Positions 1 through 9,517 are shown, counted from the stretch's first letter. The stretch: 64,000 nt of DNA from Thalassotalea_A litorea (GCF_043642205.1 NZ_JBHZSG010000004.1:128908-192907), one strand, 5' to 3'. The notes: generated by a model not told the origin, from the sequence alone. Translations and numbers: made by a program.

Positions 1-2
1 AC

Positions 3-2702
3 GTTATTAACTTAACCAATACTGTCGCTGACTTATGTGCCGTCCGCGCTGACGCTCCGGTATGTGGTGTTGAAAATGACAATGCCACTTTATTAGATGT
101 TTTAGAAAGCTATGATCCTTACGAAACCGACTCAAAAGATTTGGTGAACGTTTTACGGGGTATCGACAGCTTTAACTGGGGTTATGATCCTAAGCACTTT
201 AACGCCCCAGACGGCAGCTATGCCTCGGATAGCGACGGTGTTGCTCGCATTAAAGAAATGCGCACCATGATTCAGTCCTTGCATGAAACGGGCTTACGCG
301 TCGTGCTTGACGTGGTATACAACCACACTAATTCCGCTGGGCTTTGGGATAATTCAGTATTAGATAAAATCGTACCGGGTTATTACCACAGTCGTGATTT
401 ATGGACAGGTTCTGTCATACAAGATACTTGCTGTAATGATACGGCTCTTGAACATCAGATGATGGATAAACTTATGGTTGATTCATTATTGATGTGGACC
501 GAACAATACAAATACGATGGTTTCCGCTTTGATATTATGGGCCATGGTTCGAAACAACAAATGCTAGCAGCGCGTGAAGCAGTGCGTGCTATCGATGCAG
601 ATACGTATTTCTACGGGGAAGGTTGGGACAGAAATGATCGCGGTTTTGAACAAGCGAACCAGTTCAATATGGCAGGCAGTGAAATCTCTACCTTTAACGA
701 TCGTATCCGTGATGGTGTGCGTAAGCCATACATCTTTATGGATGAGTACACTGATGATTCATTCTTCCGTTTAGACTCGGTGAAATTTGGCCTGGCGGGT
801 TCCTTACAGGACTATGTGTTAGAAACAGCAAATGGTACACCGACCAAAGGTATCAGCTTTGGCTATAGCATGTACGCGAAAGACCCGGCGGATGTTGTCA
901 ACTATGTGTCAAAGCATGACAATGAAACCCTTTGGGATAACCTGCAAATTTTCTTGCCAGAAACCATGACGCTAACCGATCGCGTTCGCGTTCAGAATGT
1001 CGCGCAATCAGTCATGTTAATGGCCCAAGGTGTGCCATTCCTGCAGCTAGGTGGTGACTTCCTGCGATCTAAATCGTTAGACCGCAACACCTACGATGCT
1101 GGCGACTGGTACAACAAAGTGGATTATACCTTTGACAGCAACAACTACCGAGTTGGTCGCCCATTGGAATACAGTGAGGGCGATGGCGATGATCAAATCG
1201 ACAACATCGATGAGCTGGTTCACCTTCTATCTGAAGATAATGCCAAGCCTTACTTTAACGAAATCTTGTTTGCGAGTGATGTGTTTAAGGAATTTTTATC
1301 GATTCGTAAATCAAGCAAGTTGTTCCGCTTAACCACAGCACAAGACGTTATCGATCGAGTTGGATTTCACAATATTGGCAAAGGTCAGACGCCTGGGCTT
1401 ATCGTAATGAGTATTGATGATGGCTCTGGCGTAACCGATATTGATCCTATGGTTGATGCCTTAGTTGTTGTTATCAACACTTCGGCGATGGAACAATCTC
1501 ATTCGGTTGCAACCGCTGCAGGCTTTGCCCTGCATAATACCCAGTTAAACTCGGTAGACAGTATTGCTGCTGGCGCTTTCTTTACCGAAGGTGAAGGCGA
1601 GGGCACGTTCACCGTACCCGCGTTTACCACCGCGGTATTTGTGAAAGCCCAGGGTGAAATGCAAGGCCCAGGCTTATCGGCTTACGCCACTTCTGGAGCA
1701 CCTGACGTGGTGCCTTACGGTGATACCGCCATCTTCGTTAAAGGCGATATGAATGGTTGGCAAAATAACGATGCCATGACTTATGTCGGCAACGGTGTTT
1801 ATGAATTAGATATCGAACTTGGCTCAGGGGATTACTACTTCAAAGTTGCCGATGCAGATTGGGCGGCGGTTAACTTAGGCGCTCCGGGAACAGAACCCGT
1901 ACTTATCGGCGAAGACAAGGTGTTGGTGCCTTACAGTAATGATAATCTGTTCATCAGTCTGACGGACAGTACCACCTACACGTTCCGTGTTGATGCAACC
2001 AATCCGGATTCGCCAGTATTGTCGATCGTTTACGAAGAGCCTTACTATGGAACCACCGTCTTCCTGCGTGGTGATATGAACGGTTGGAGTGAAGCTGATG
2101 CGTTCACTTACCTGGGTAATGATACGTACTCCCTAACCACGACCATTACCGCCGGCGATAAGTATTTCAAAGTCGCATCCGGCGACTGGTCGACGGTAAA
2201 TATGGGGGCACCTGCTGATGATACCGAAGCTTTTGAGGGTGAATCCCAGCTATTAGTACCAGGTTCCAATGACAATCTGCATATGGTCTTCGCTGATGGT
2301 GAATACACCTTCATCTTTGATGTATCTAACCAACAAGAACCGAAATTACGCGTATACAGCGCCAAAATGTTTGGTGAAACCACGGTATATGTAAAAGGTG
2401 GTATGAATGGTTGGTCTGAAGATGATGCTATGACCTATGTCGGCAACAGCACTTATACGCTTACTTTGTCTCTAGACGCACAAAGCTATGAGTTCAAAGT
2501 TGCTTCTCAAGACTGGTCAACGGTTAACTTGGGCGCTACCTCAGGTGATGATGCCGATGTGTTCCTTGATACCGCTGAAGCCCTGGTTCAGGATTCACAA
2601 ACCAACTTCAAGATTGATATTAGCGAAGCAGGCGATTACCTATTTACGGTAACCGGTCCGGATCCGTTAAATTCAACCCTAACGGTTAGCAAAGTCATGT
2701 AA
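3..2702 (+). CDS. Pullulanase-like GH13 glycoside hydrolase, 5'-truncated by window edge
   Basis: The frame is open from the first bases of the window, so the N-terminus lies upstream; about 900 residues are visible. GH13 catalytic signatures are clear: the nucleophile Asp in GFRFDIMG (codon at 531), the acid Glu in FYGEGWD (codon at 618) and the third Asp in SKHDNE (codon at 918). FRFDIMGHG and YGEGWD are typical of pullulanase-type alpha-1,6-glucosidases that debranch starch or pullulan. The catalytic part ends near base 1640. Three tandem modules of about 109 residues follow, starting near 1720, 2049 and 2376, each with a [VL][KR]G[DG]MNGW start, a YxFKVA segment and a W(A/S)xVN(L/M)GA segment. 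They resemble starch-binding beta-sandwich modules. The enzyme is probably secreted, but the signal peptide would be outside the window. Substrate specificity is inferred from motifs only. Confidence 0.85.
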   Translation, partial: VINLTNTVADLCAVRADAPVCGVENDNATLLDVLESYDPYETDSKDLVNVLRGIDSFNWGYDPKHFNAPDGSYASDSDGVARIKEMRTMIQSLHETGLRVVLDVVYNHTNSAGLWDNSVLDKIVPGYYHSRDLWTGSVIQDTCCNDTALEHQMMDKLMVDSLLMWTEQYKYDGFRFDIMGHGSKQQMLAAREAVRAIDADTYFYGEGWDRNDRGFEQANQFNMAGSEISTFNDRIRDGVRKPYIFMDEYTDDSFFRLDSVKFGLAGSLQDYVLETANGTPTKGISFGYSMYAKDPADVVNYVSKHDNETLWDNLQIFLPETMTLTDRVRVQNVAQSVMLMAQGVPFLQLGGDFLRSKSLDRNTYDAGDWYNKVDYTFDSNNYRVGRPLEYSEGDGDDQIDNIDELVHLLSEDNAKPYFNEILFASDVFKEFLSIRKSSKLFRLTTAQDVIDRVGFHNIGKGQTPGLIVMSIDDGSGVTDIDPMVDALVVVINTSAMEQSHSVATAAGFALHNTQLNSVDSIAAGAFFTEGEGEGTFTVPAFTTAVFVKAQGEMQGPGLSAYATSGAPDVVPYGDTAIFVKGDMNGWQNNDAMTYVGNGVYELDIELGSGDYYFKVADADWAAVNLGAPGTEPVLIGEDKVLVPYSNDNLFISLTDSTTYTFRVDATNPDSPVLSIVYEEPYYGTTVFLRGDMNGWSEADAFTYLGNDTYSLTTTITAGDKYFKVASGDWSTVNMGAPADDTEAFEGESQLLVPGSNDNLHMVFADGEYTFIFDVSNQQEPKLRVYSAKMFGETTVYVKGGMNGWSEDDAMTYVGNSTYTLTLSLDAQSYEFKVASQDWSTVNLGATSGDDADVFLDTAEALVQDSQTNFKIDISEAGDYLFTVTGPDPLNSTLTVSKVM

Positions 2703-2736
2703 TCAAACTCTGAGTTTGAATTAATACTAAAGAATT

Positions 2737-2763
2737 AAAAAACGCCCTATCGGGCGTTTTTTT
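2737..2763 (+). terminator. Rho-independent terminator of the pullulanase gene
   Basis: An A-rich stretch, a CGCCC/GGGCG stem with a short TATC loop and a run of eight T follow the pullulanase stop by about 35 bases. Confidence 0.85.
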
Positions 2764-2764
2764 A

Positions 2765-3143
2765 TGGGAAACGGGAATTGAAATTCACGCAAGTGAACAG
2801 GCGGCAGGTTTCAGGATTCAGAAAAACACCTCCGCCTCGCGTCATTCCCGGCTACGACAGGGAATCTATACCACGAGACTGAACGTCTCTAATATGTCAA
2901 TCGCCGGAAATGACCCCCCTCAGAGTGGAGAAAGGAGCAAGTTTCTTTGTGTGGATACTACGATTTATCACAATGGCGGGATAATGCGAAAAGCGCATTG
3001 GATGGGTAACGTTTCATTTTATGATACCTTGGCAAATCAAAAGCGTCATGCCGTGATACTACACGGTATCTTGACCACAGACGTGAAAGAAGTAACCAGT
3101 TACCAATATTTAAAATCCTTATCAGGCGACCTGGCAAACTCAC
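2765..3143. repeat. Hairpin-chain composite repeat, copy A (diverged)
   Basis: This non-coding stretch shares long segments with 51413-51690. The segments appear in the same order: the GAGAC/GTCTC mini-hairpin (2875-2889), the 'caagtttcttt' segment, 'gggataatgcg...cgcattgg', 'taacgtttcattttatga', and a REP core (3043-3071). A second REP core is at 2838-2866. Several stems that are perfect in the other copy are damaged here. A 90-codon frame through it (2894-3166) and its antisense counterpart look like artefacts of the repeat. Confidence 0.7.
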
Positions 3144-3389
3144 AATTACCTAACGTTATTGAATAAATGCATAAGCAATGTGTACAAAATGCTACACAAC
3201 ATTTGCCCCGATTTGCATTCCTAAACAGGAATTTTTCGATATATTAAATTTCCCCACACGTCATAATTTTGGCGCAACAATAATCAAGGGGTGGTCTATC
3301 CAGTACCAATTTCGTTTGTTCTACATGTTTGCCAGATAGTTGAACAGCGCATTTGCAAGAGATTCTGCCCCGAATAATAAGGAACATTT
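3144..3389 (+). promoter_or_regulatory. Leader/regulatory region of the subtilisin-family protease
   Basis: AT-rich gap upstream of the protease. It contains an inverted repeat TGTGTA-N8-TACACA at 3179-3198, which could be an operator, and a small hairpin (ATTCCT/AGGAAT) followed by five T at about 3216-3238. No convincing sigma-70 promoter was assigned. The ribosome binding site AAGGA lies seven bases before the ATG at 3390. Confidence 0.35.
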
Positions 3390-6300
3390 ATGAAGCAACT
3401 CTTTCGACCGCGTCGGTTAACGACCGCATGTCTGTTTGCACTTTGCTCAACCAGTTTATCAGCATTCGCCGATCCTTCGCTGACTGAGCCGCACGGTAAA
3501 GCCGTTGAATTTACGCTTATCACCGGTGATAAGGTATCCGCAGTCGTTAAAAATGACGGTTCATTGGCCGGCATCCGTTTATTGTCTGGAGATGATCAAG
3601 AGGTCATCACCAGCATTTTTAAACGAGGCAATGACATTTATTTGGTGCCAGAAAAGGCCAAAGCCCTGGTGGATGCTCAAGCCATAGATCTGGAGCTGTT
3701 TAATATCAGCAAATTGCATCAATCTGGCTATGATGATGCTACTACACCTAACTTGCCCGTGATTATAGAGTATACCGATGGCAGCCTTGCCGGCAGTGCC
3801 ACACCACAGGTTTTAGCTGGAACAGAGCTTATTGGTGAAATTGAAATTATTGATGCTGCAGCTTTCGGCATTCAAAAAGATAAGGCTGCAGATGTCTTCG
3901 CAAAACTTACCGTTGACAGTAATGTTGAGGGGGTTTGGTTAGATGCAATGGTTCACGCCCACAAAACCTCTTCAAAAGAGGCCTTAACGACCACGGTTCC
4001 ACTGACGGGAGCTTATGGTAACTATGCTTCGACCTATAATGGTGAAGGCGTTACCGTGGCGGTTCTTGATACGGGCTACGATATCGAACATAGTGATCTA
4101 AACGGGCAAGTAATCGCATCGAAAGACTTTACCTGGTCTCGTAATGGTGTTGATGATTTAAACGGTCACGGTACGCATGTGGCAACCACAGTGGCTGGAA
4201 CCGGTAAGGAGTCTGACGGTAAGTGGGTTGGTATGGCTCCTGGCGCAAACCTGTTAGTGGGCAAAGTCCTCGGCAATACGGGCGGTGGTTCCACCTATGG
4301 AATTTTAAGCGGTATGCAATGGGCTGTCGACAATGGCGCCGACATCATTAATATGTCATTAGGCGGCACCGCGACCTATTGTGGTGGTCCTATGGTTGAT
4401 TTGGTTGAAGCGTATAGCGACCAGGTATTATTTGTAATCTCTGCGGGTAATAGTTTTACTCGTCAAACTATTGGCTCTCCAGGTTGCGCACCGAGCGCAC
4501 TAACCGTTGGTGCCATTGACCGTGACAATAACACGGCATCATTTTCGTCTCGAGGCCCATCTCCTGACGGTCATTCCGCCAAGCCAGATATCGCCTCCCA
4601 GGGAGTAAATGTGGTTGCAGGCGCATCAGGTGGGTATGCCGATACGGCATATCGTAGCTTGTCCGGTACTTCGATGGCAGCACCTCATGTTGCCGGCGGT
4701 GCTGCACTCTTGATGCAGGCACGTCCGAACCTTAGTCCACAACAAGTGAAAAGTGTACTGACTTCATCGGCAGCGAATAATAACTCCCATGTTCTGGAGC
4801 AAGGCGCCGGACCAATGGACGTGAATCAGGCGATGATCCAGGCAGTGGTTGGCCAGGTGAATCAGGAATTGGGTCTATTCCCATATGGCCTGGATAAACA
4901 ACGAATCTATCGCGACGTTTCATTGCAAAACCTTAGTGATGAAGACATTAGCCTGAAATTGAAAGTCGATTTTATCGGTGAGGACGGTAATACGCAATTA
5001 CCTGCCACCATCGCAGGCTTAGACACTCATAGTGTCGTGATCCCCGCCAACGGTAGTGCAGAACTGCCGGTATGGATTGACCCAGGTGTTGCCTTGAGAA
5101 ACTCAGCATATGGCACCATTACGGGCCGTATCATTGGAACCAGCACCGCTAACGGCGAACAACGTTTAAGTGTACCAGTGTCATTCTGGATCCAGGCTCC
5201 CCAGGTGGAACTGACCATTAACGCGATTGACATGCGCGGTAAGCCAGCAGTATCACCATCGCGTGCATTCATTGTTAATGAAGAGGATGACTGGGGGCAA
5301 TCGGTTAGATTGACGAACGGTCAAGCGCAGGTGTCACTACCGAAAGGTGATTACACGGTTGTCGGCAATATAATGACCTATGATAACGATTCAGATTTTG
5401 GTGGTCTGGTTGAATCTGCCGCGCAAATGGCATATCTGAACAAAAAAATCGAGTCTGATACCTATCTTGAATTTGATGCCAGAACCGCACAGAAAGTTGA
5501 GTTTAAGACGGATCAGCCTATTTCAACTCAGGGCTATGCCTTTGGTTTTACCTACGCCTTGGATGACAACAAAGTGGCAAAACTGGCGGCAGTTGACCTT
5601 GCACCGGATTATGTAAAAGACATGTATCTCTGGTCACAGGGCCACGATGACAGATTCCGTTCATTCGTAACGACCCGTGCCTATGCACCGCAATCCCGCA
5701 TATTCATGGCCAATGGTCAGGAGCTTGACCCAGTGCGTCAAAGTCTGGCATTGACTTTCCATGGTGAGGGCAGTGCACAAGTGATAAACGTTGGTGACGC
5801 TGGTTATGCGACTGACTGGAGTCAATTTGATTTAGAAGGCAAGATCGCCCTGATTGCTCATCCATATTATGTGACTTCATACATGATAAAAAGTGTGATG
5901 GATCGGGGAGCAATTGGTGTTCTGTTTTATCGCCCGGGAACCTCTGGTCGTTATAAAGCCACCATTCACGGCACACCAAAAATACCGGTTGTCGGTTTAA
6001 GTGCTGAAGAAGGTGAATTACTGGCTTCTGAAGTTATCGCTGGCAATGATATCGTCCATTGGAGTGGCACCGCATTAGAGCGCTCTCCGTATGCTTATTC
6101 TTTACATCATATTACCGATGGCCGCAGTGACGGTGGTTTAATTCGTGTTCACGATAAAGATTTGCACACGATTGATGCCAAATACCATGCACAAAATGAC
6201 GAGCGTCCGGCCTGGACCGATGTGATGGCAATGACCAATAGCAGTGGTGAGTTTTACTCTACCGGTAGCTCACAACTGATGATGTTGCCAATGCAGCGAA

Positions 6301-7157
6301 AAGAGTACTACACGGCAACGCCAAAAAATACCTGGACAAATATCGTTATGCCAAACTACCGCATACAAACGGATGGGGCTTATTTTGATGGTCCGCGTTT
6401 GATGAGAGCGGGAGCGAATGAAAAAACCAACTGGTTTAAAGGCCCGCGCGGTGCATCCTTGTTATCCAATGGTACGCCAATCGCATACCGTGATACCAAT
6501 GTGCTGAACTTTAAGTTTCCAGCGTATGGTGATTCTTCCGGTCATGATGGTATCGGTGGCTATAATGGTTCAACCGCCTATGGCATTCAGCTAAATGGTG
6601 AAAACCAATATCTTGATCAAGGTATGTTAAGTGTCCCAGATAACGTTTCTGACGTGCGTTTGGAAGTGCGATACACGCCACGAGGTGTTGGTGAACGATC
6701 GCCAGTGAATGATCATTTAGGTTCGTTTTATCAGGGAATTTTCTATTTTAACACCGATGCCAGTATCCAGGGAGCGCAACGCCTGTTAGTGCCGGTAGTT
6801 GATGTGCCCGTTGGTATCGACAATGCGATGATTGCAGGTCAGGCAGCACGCGTTAAAATCACCGGTATGGTTGATACGTTGGGCGCTGTACCGCTAAGCA
6901 GCGTTCGCCTGCAATATGGCTATGGTCAGGAGTGTTTGTTGGATGGTGTTTATGGGTTTTCTTATTGCCCAGTGTACCAGAAATTCAGCCCAGATAACTG
7001 GCAGGATGCGCAGATTGAGCAAGTCGGTGACGACTGGTTCGCAATTATCCCAAATGATGCAGCCGCTGGTGAGTTTGTTCACCTGAGGGTTGAGGTTGCT
7101 GATATGCAGTCAAGTGCCAGCGAACAGACAACATTACGCGCTTATATGTTGAAATAG
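3390..7157 (+). CDS. Secreted S8 (subtilisin-family) serine protease with PA-like insert
   Basis: A 1255-residue precursor. A Sec signal peptide is visible (residues 1-27, RPRR then hydrophobic, ending SAFA). The catalytic triad is intact: Asp227 in VAVLDTG, His260 in NGHGTHVA, Ser428 in GTSMAAPHVAGG; the oxyanion Asn is Asn354 in SAGNS. Residues 28 to about 200 look like a propeptide. After the catalytic domain comes a long C-terminal part. Residues around 800-890 (DLEGKIALI...GAIGVLFYRPG) resemble a protease-associated (PA) domain, unusual in lying downstream of the catalytic Ser. The remaining roughly 350 residues are of unrecognised beta-rich type. It is probably an extracellular peptidase for nutrient acquisition. 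It stands alone, with its own terminator. Confidence 0.9.
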   Translation: MKQLFRPRRLTTACLFALCSTSLSAFADPSLTEPHGKAVEFTLITGDKVSAVVKNDGSLAGIRLLSGDDQEVITSIFKRGNDIYLVPEKAKALVDAQAIDLELFNISKLHQSGYDDATTPNLPVIIEYTDGSLAGSATPQVLAGTELIGEIEIIDAAAFGIQKDKAADVFAKLTVDSNVEGVWLDAMVHAHKTSSKEALTTTVPLTGAYGNYASTYNGEGVTVAVLDTGYDIEHSDLNGQVIASKDFTWSRNGVDDLNGHGTHVATTVAGTGKESDGKWVGMAPGANLLVGKVLGNTGGGSTYGILSGMQWAVDNGADIINMSLGGTATYCGGPMVDLVEAYSDQVLFVISAGNSFTRQTIGSPGCAPSALTVGAIDRDNNTASFSSRGPSPDGHSAKPDIASQGVNVVAGASGGYADTAYRSLSGTSMAAPHVAGGAALLMQARPNLSPQQVKSVLTSSAANNNSHVLEQGAGPMDVNQAMIQAVVGQVNQELGLFPYGLDKQRIYRDVSLQNLSDEDISLKLKVDFIGEDGNTQLPATIAGLDTHSVVIPANGSAELPVWIDPGVALRNSAYGTITGRIIGTSTANGEQRLSVPVSFWIQAPQVELTINAIDMRGKPAVSPSRAFIVNEEDDWGQSVRLTNGQAQVSLPKGDYTVVGNIMTYDNDSDFGGLVESAAQMAYLNKKIESDTYLEFDARTAQKVEFKTDQPISTQGYAFGFTYALDDNKVAKLAAVDLAPDYVKDMYLWSQGHDDRFRSFVTTRAYAPQSRIFMANGQELDPVRQSLALTFHGEGSAQVINVGDAGYATDWSQFDLEGKIALIAHPYYVTSYMIKSVMDRGAIGVLFYRPGTSGRYKATIHGTPKIPVVGLSAEEGELLASEVIAGNDIVHWSGTALERSPYAYSLHHITDGRSDGGLIRVHDKDLHTIDAKYHAQNDERPAWTDVMAMTNSSGEFYSTGSSQLMMLPMQRKEYYTATPKNTWTNIVMPNYRIQTDGAYFDGPRLMRAGANEKTNWFKGPRGASLLSNGTPIAYRDTNVLNFKFPAYGDSSGHDGIGGYNGSTAYGIQLNGENQYLDQGMLSVPDNVSDVRLEVRYTPRGVGERSPVNDHLGSFYQGIFYFNTDASIQGAQRLLVPVVDVPVGIDNAMIAGQAARVKITGMVDTLGAVPLSSVRLQYGYGQECLLDGVYGFSYCPVYQKFSPDNWQDAQIEQVGDDWFAIIPNDAAAGEFVHLRVEVADMQSSASEQTTLRAYMLK

Positions 7158-7198
7158 TTTGTTAGATTAATTAACAAAAAAATCTTTCAAAATTAATC

Positions 7199-7235
7199 AG
7201 GCCACATGTGATACAAGTCGCATGTGGCCTTTTTT
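7199..7235 (+). terminator. Rho-independent terminator of the protease gene
   Basis: A ten-base stem AGGCCACATG / CATGTGGCCT with a 12-base loop is followed by TTTTT, about 40 bases after the protease stop codon. Confidence 0.85.
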
Positions 7236-7285
7236 GATTGCGGTTTTTGGCAGAACTTTATCGTGATCAAGTAGGCATTGGTGCA

Positions 7286-7550
7286 ATACCAATCACATTA
7301 AGTTTGTGCACAACTCAGAGTTAGGGCAGAGGTTCAGTTACAACATAGGTTTCATCGATATAGTCATTCTATATTAATGAAATATAGGGTCGTAAATGGG
7401 CCTCTGGTAAACTCCCTACGGGTGAGTTTTAAAGGCACTTATCCTGCGTTACTGATTTTGACAATGGAATAACCATTCTCTGCAATCAAAGCCTTGTCTA
7501 AAAGCCTTTAAATTCTCACTGAGTGAGCAATAATTTAATGTGATTGGTAT
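7286..7550. mobile_element. MITE-like element with ATACCAATCACATTAA inverted repeats
   Basis: The 265-base non-coding segment is bounded by a perfect 16-base inverted repeat (7286-7301 and 7535-7550). A subterminal inverted repeat lies inside: TGAG-TTTTAAAGGC near 7422 and GCCTTTAAATTCTCA near 7504. No open frame for a transposase is present. The left 25 bases (7286-7310) recur exactly, reverse-complemented, at 33396-33420. No clear target-site duplication was identified. Confidence 0.6.
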
Positions 7551-7791
7551 AACTGCTGAATAATAGGTTTGACCAGCTGTTGTCTGCCCTGAATTTCTCA
7601 CCACCTGTTTTGCCACTTAAGCTTCGCTCTATGCCATAGAGTTTACCGTTAATGCAGAAGCGACTTTATTGAACTTAATAAAATCCATTCAAATGGTCAT
7701 TCCTCAGGCTATTTTTTAATGACCAAAAGTCGACATTACAACCATCAAATATGATGCCAACATACACTGGCGAGGTTAGGGGGAAAATTAT
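7551..7791. other. Intergenic gap between MITE-like element and membrane-protein gene
   Basis: No gene recognised. The only structures seen are an 8-base inverted repeat TGGTCATT/AATGACCA around 7694-7725 with a T-run on its inside, and a small CTCTATG..CATAGAG palindrome near 7628. The first might act as a weak bidirectional terminator. Confidence 0.3.
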
Positions 7792-8046
7792 TCACTGACG
7801 ACCAGAGTCTTGCTTATCCTTATCCCTTTCCTGCTCGCGCTTAACAAGAAGAAACGTAAGATACATTTTGGTAGGCAGAGAGAATATTAAGCCAAAGGCG
7901 ATACATGAGGCGCCGATTATCATACCCGAGACACCCATTTTTTCAGGTAGATAAAATACGTGAAGCAGACAATAACCTAAGACCAATAAAAAAAGCCCAA
8001 TACCTATCGCGATTTTAAGTAATTTAATTAATTTCGCTTCAGTCAT
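7792..8046 (-). CDS. Small two-helix membrane protein of unknown function
   Basis: 84 residues. Two hydrophobic segments are visible (about residues 12-32 and 39-58, the latter containing SGMIIGASCIAFGLIF), followed by a highly charged C-terminal tail (KREQERDKDKQDSGRQ) that would sit in the cytoplasm by the positive-inside rule. The start is supported by an AAGGAAAG ribosome binding site about five bases upstream. It begins 25 bases downstream of glmU on the same strand and could be co-transcribed with it. I do not recognise the family. The Shine-Dalgarno sequence and membrane topology favour a real gene. Confidence 0.6.
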   Translation of the reverse strand: MTEAKLIKLLKIAIGIGLFLLVLGYCLLHVFYLPEKMGVSGMIIGASCIAFGLIFSLPTKMYLTFLLVKREQERDKDKQDSGRQ

Positions 8047-8071
8047 TGGGCTTTCCTTGAAATGAATTTAT

Positions 8072-9430
8072 CTATTTTTTGGTTGGGCGTTTCCAACCAC
8101 TGATATTACGTTGCTTACCGCGAGCAACCGCAAGTGCATCATCTTCAACATCTTTAACAATGACAGAACCGGCAGCCGTTGTTGCCATATTACCGATACT
8201 AACCGGTGCCACCAATGACGCATTAGAGCCGATAAATGCATGATCACCAATAATGGTTTGAGATTTATTAACGCCATCATAGTTGCAAGTAATGGTGCCA
8301 GCGCCAATATTGGCCTTTATTCCAACGATGGTGTCACCCAAATAAGTTAAGTGTCCGGCTTTAGAGCCTGGACCTAACGTCGATTTTTTCATTTCCACAA
8401 AATTACCGACGTGAGCATCTTCCTTTAAGACTGAGCCAGGACGAATTCGCGCAAAAGGGCCAACACTGGATTTATTCTCAAGCACAGCATCCTCAATAAT
8501 GGTGTTGGGTTTTACCACAACATCATCGCCAATCTGACAATTCGTTAAGATACAGTTGGCGCCAATCTCGACATTATTTCCCAGGGAAACATTGCCTGCA
8601 AAAATACAGTTGATATCGATTTTTACTTCTTCACCGATAGATAATTCACCGCGGATATCGATACGGGCAGGATCTCTCAGGCTAGCGCCGGCAATCATTA
8701 ACTCTGCAGCGCGTCGTGCCTGATAGGCTCGCTCCAATGTTGCCAGTTGCATACGGTTATTGGCACCTTCCACTTCTATCGCCGTATCCGGGTGAGCCGT
8801 GTGAATCACTTTGCCTTCATTATGGGCCATGGCAATGATATCGGTCAGGTAATATTCACCCTGGGCGTTATCATTGGATAAATTGCCAAGCCAGCGTTTT
8901 AGGTCGCCGCCATTAGCGAGCAGGATTCCCGTATTGACTTCGGTAATTTTTAACTGTTCTGGATTTGCATCTTTTTGTTCAACAATACCGACAACCGTGC
9001 CGTTATCGCGAACAATTCTGCCATAACCTGTAGGGTCATCGAGTTCTACCGTAAGTAAGGCCATGGAATTATTCTGTTTTGCCGCTAACAGGCGTTCAAG
9101 CGTAGAAACTTGCGTTAATGGCACATCACCATATAGCACTAAAACATCTTCATCATCGTTAATGTGATCACGAGCCTGATCTACCGCATGACCCGTACCT
9201 AGCTGCTCTGCTTGCTCAACAAAGGTTAAATCATCGCCTTGAATGGCATTCTTAAGTACATCGCCGCCAAAACCATAAACCAGATTAATTTGCTGCGCAT
9301 CCAATGCCCGCGCAGAATCGATTACGTGCTCAACCATGGACTTATGGGCCACGGGGTGCAGGACTTTGGGAAGTTTAGAACGCATGCGAGTGCCTTTACC
9401 CGCGGCTAAAATAACGACTGAAAGAGGCAT
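8072..9430 (-). CDS. glmU: Bifunctional UDP-GlcNAc pyrophosphorylase / glucosamine-1-phosphate acetyltransferase
   Basis: 452 residues, the usual GlmU length. The N-terminal uridyltransferase domain starts with the nucleotide-binding signature LAAGKGTRMRSKLPKVLHP (residues 8-26). The C-terminal half from about residue 250 is a left-handed beta-helix of hexapeptide repeats ending in the acetyltransferase region (AGTITCNYDGVNK, then AAGSVIVKDV). The enzyme acetylates glucosamine-1-P and then makes UDP-GlcNAc, the precursor of peptidoglycan and lipid A, in the cytoplasm. It follows the atp operon on the same strand, as in E. coli, but a terminator lies between them. Confidence 0.97.
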   Translation of the reverse strand: MPLSVVILAAGKGTRMRSKLPKVLHPVAHKSMVEHVIDSARALDAQQINLVYGFGGDVLKNAIQGDDLTFVEQAEQLGTGHAVDQARDHINDDEDVLVLYGDVPLTQVSTLERLLAAKQNNSMALLTVELDDPTGYGRIVRDNGTVVGIVEQKDANPEQLKITEVNTGILLANGGDLKRWLGNLSNDNAQGEYYLTDIIAMAHNEGKVIHTAHPDTAIEVEGANNRMQLATLERAYQARRAAELMIAGASLRDPARIDIRGELSIGEEVKIDINCIFAGNVSLGNNVEIGANCILTNCQIGDDVVVKPNTIIEDAVLENKSSVGPFARIRPGSVLKEDAHVGNFVEMKKSTLGPGSKAGHLTYLGDTIVGIKANIGAGTITCNYDGVNKSQTIIGDHAFIGSNASLVAPVSIGNMATTAAGSVIVKDVEDDALAVARGKQRNISGWKRPTKK

Positions 9431-9517
9431 AATTTTCCCTATGTTTTTTTATTACCTATAGTTTAATCCGTTTTATTAGGTATTAAAAAACAAATCATAA
9501 AATTTAACGGTATCAAA

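Noticed and set aside
574..1332. Plus-strand 66- and 78-codon frames inside the pullulanase gene
   Set aside because: Out-of-frame shadows of a gene with strong family motifs.
2894..3166. A 90-codon frame (and an antisense 61-codon frame) between the pullulanase and the protease
   Set aside because: It lies entirely in the hairpin-chain repeat shared with 51.4-51.7 kb, has no ribosome binding site, and a homologous stretch in the other copy is read in a different frame context with no conserved protein pattern outside the repeats.
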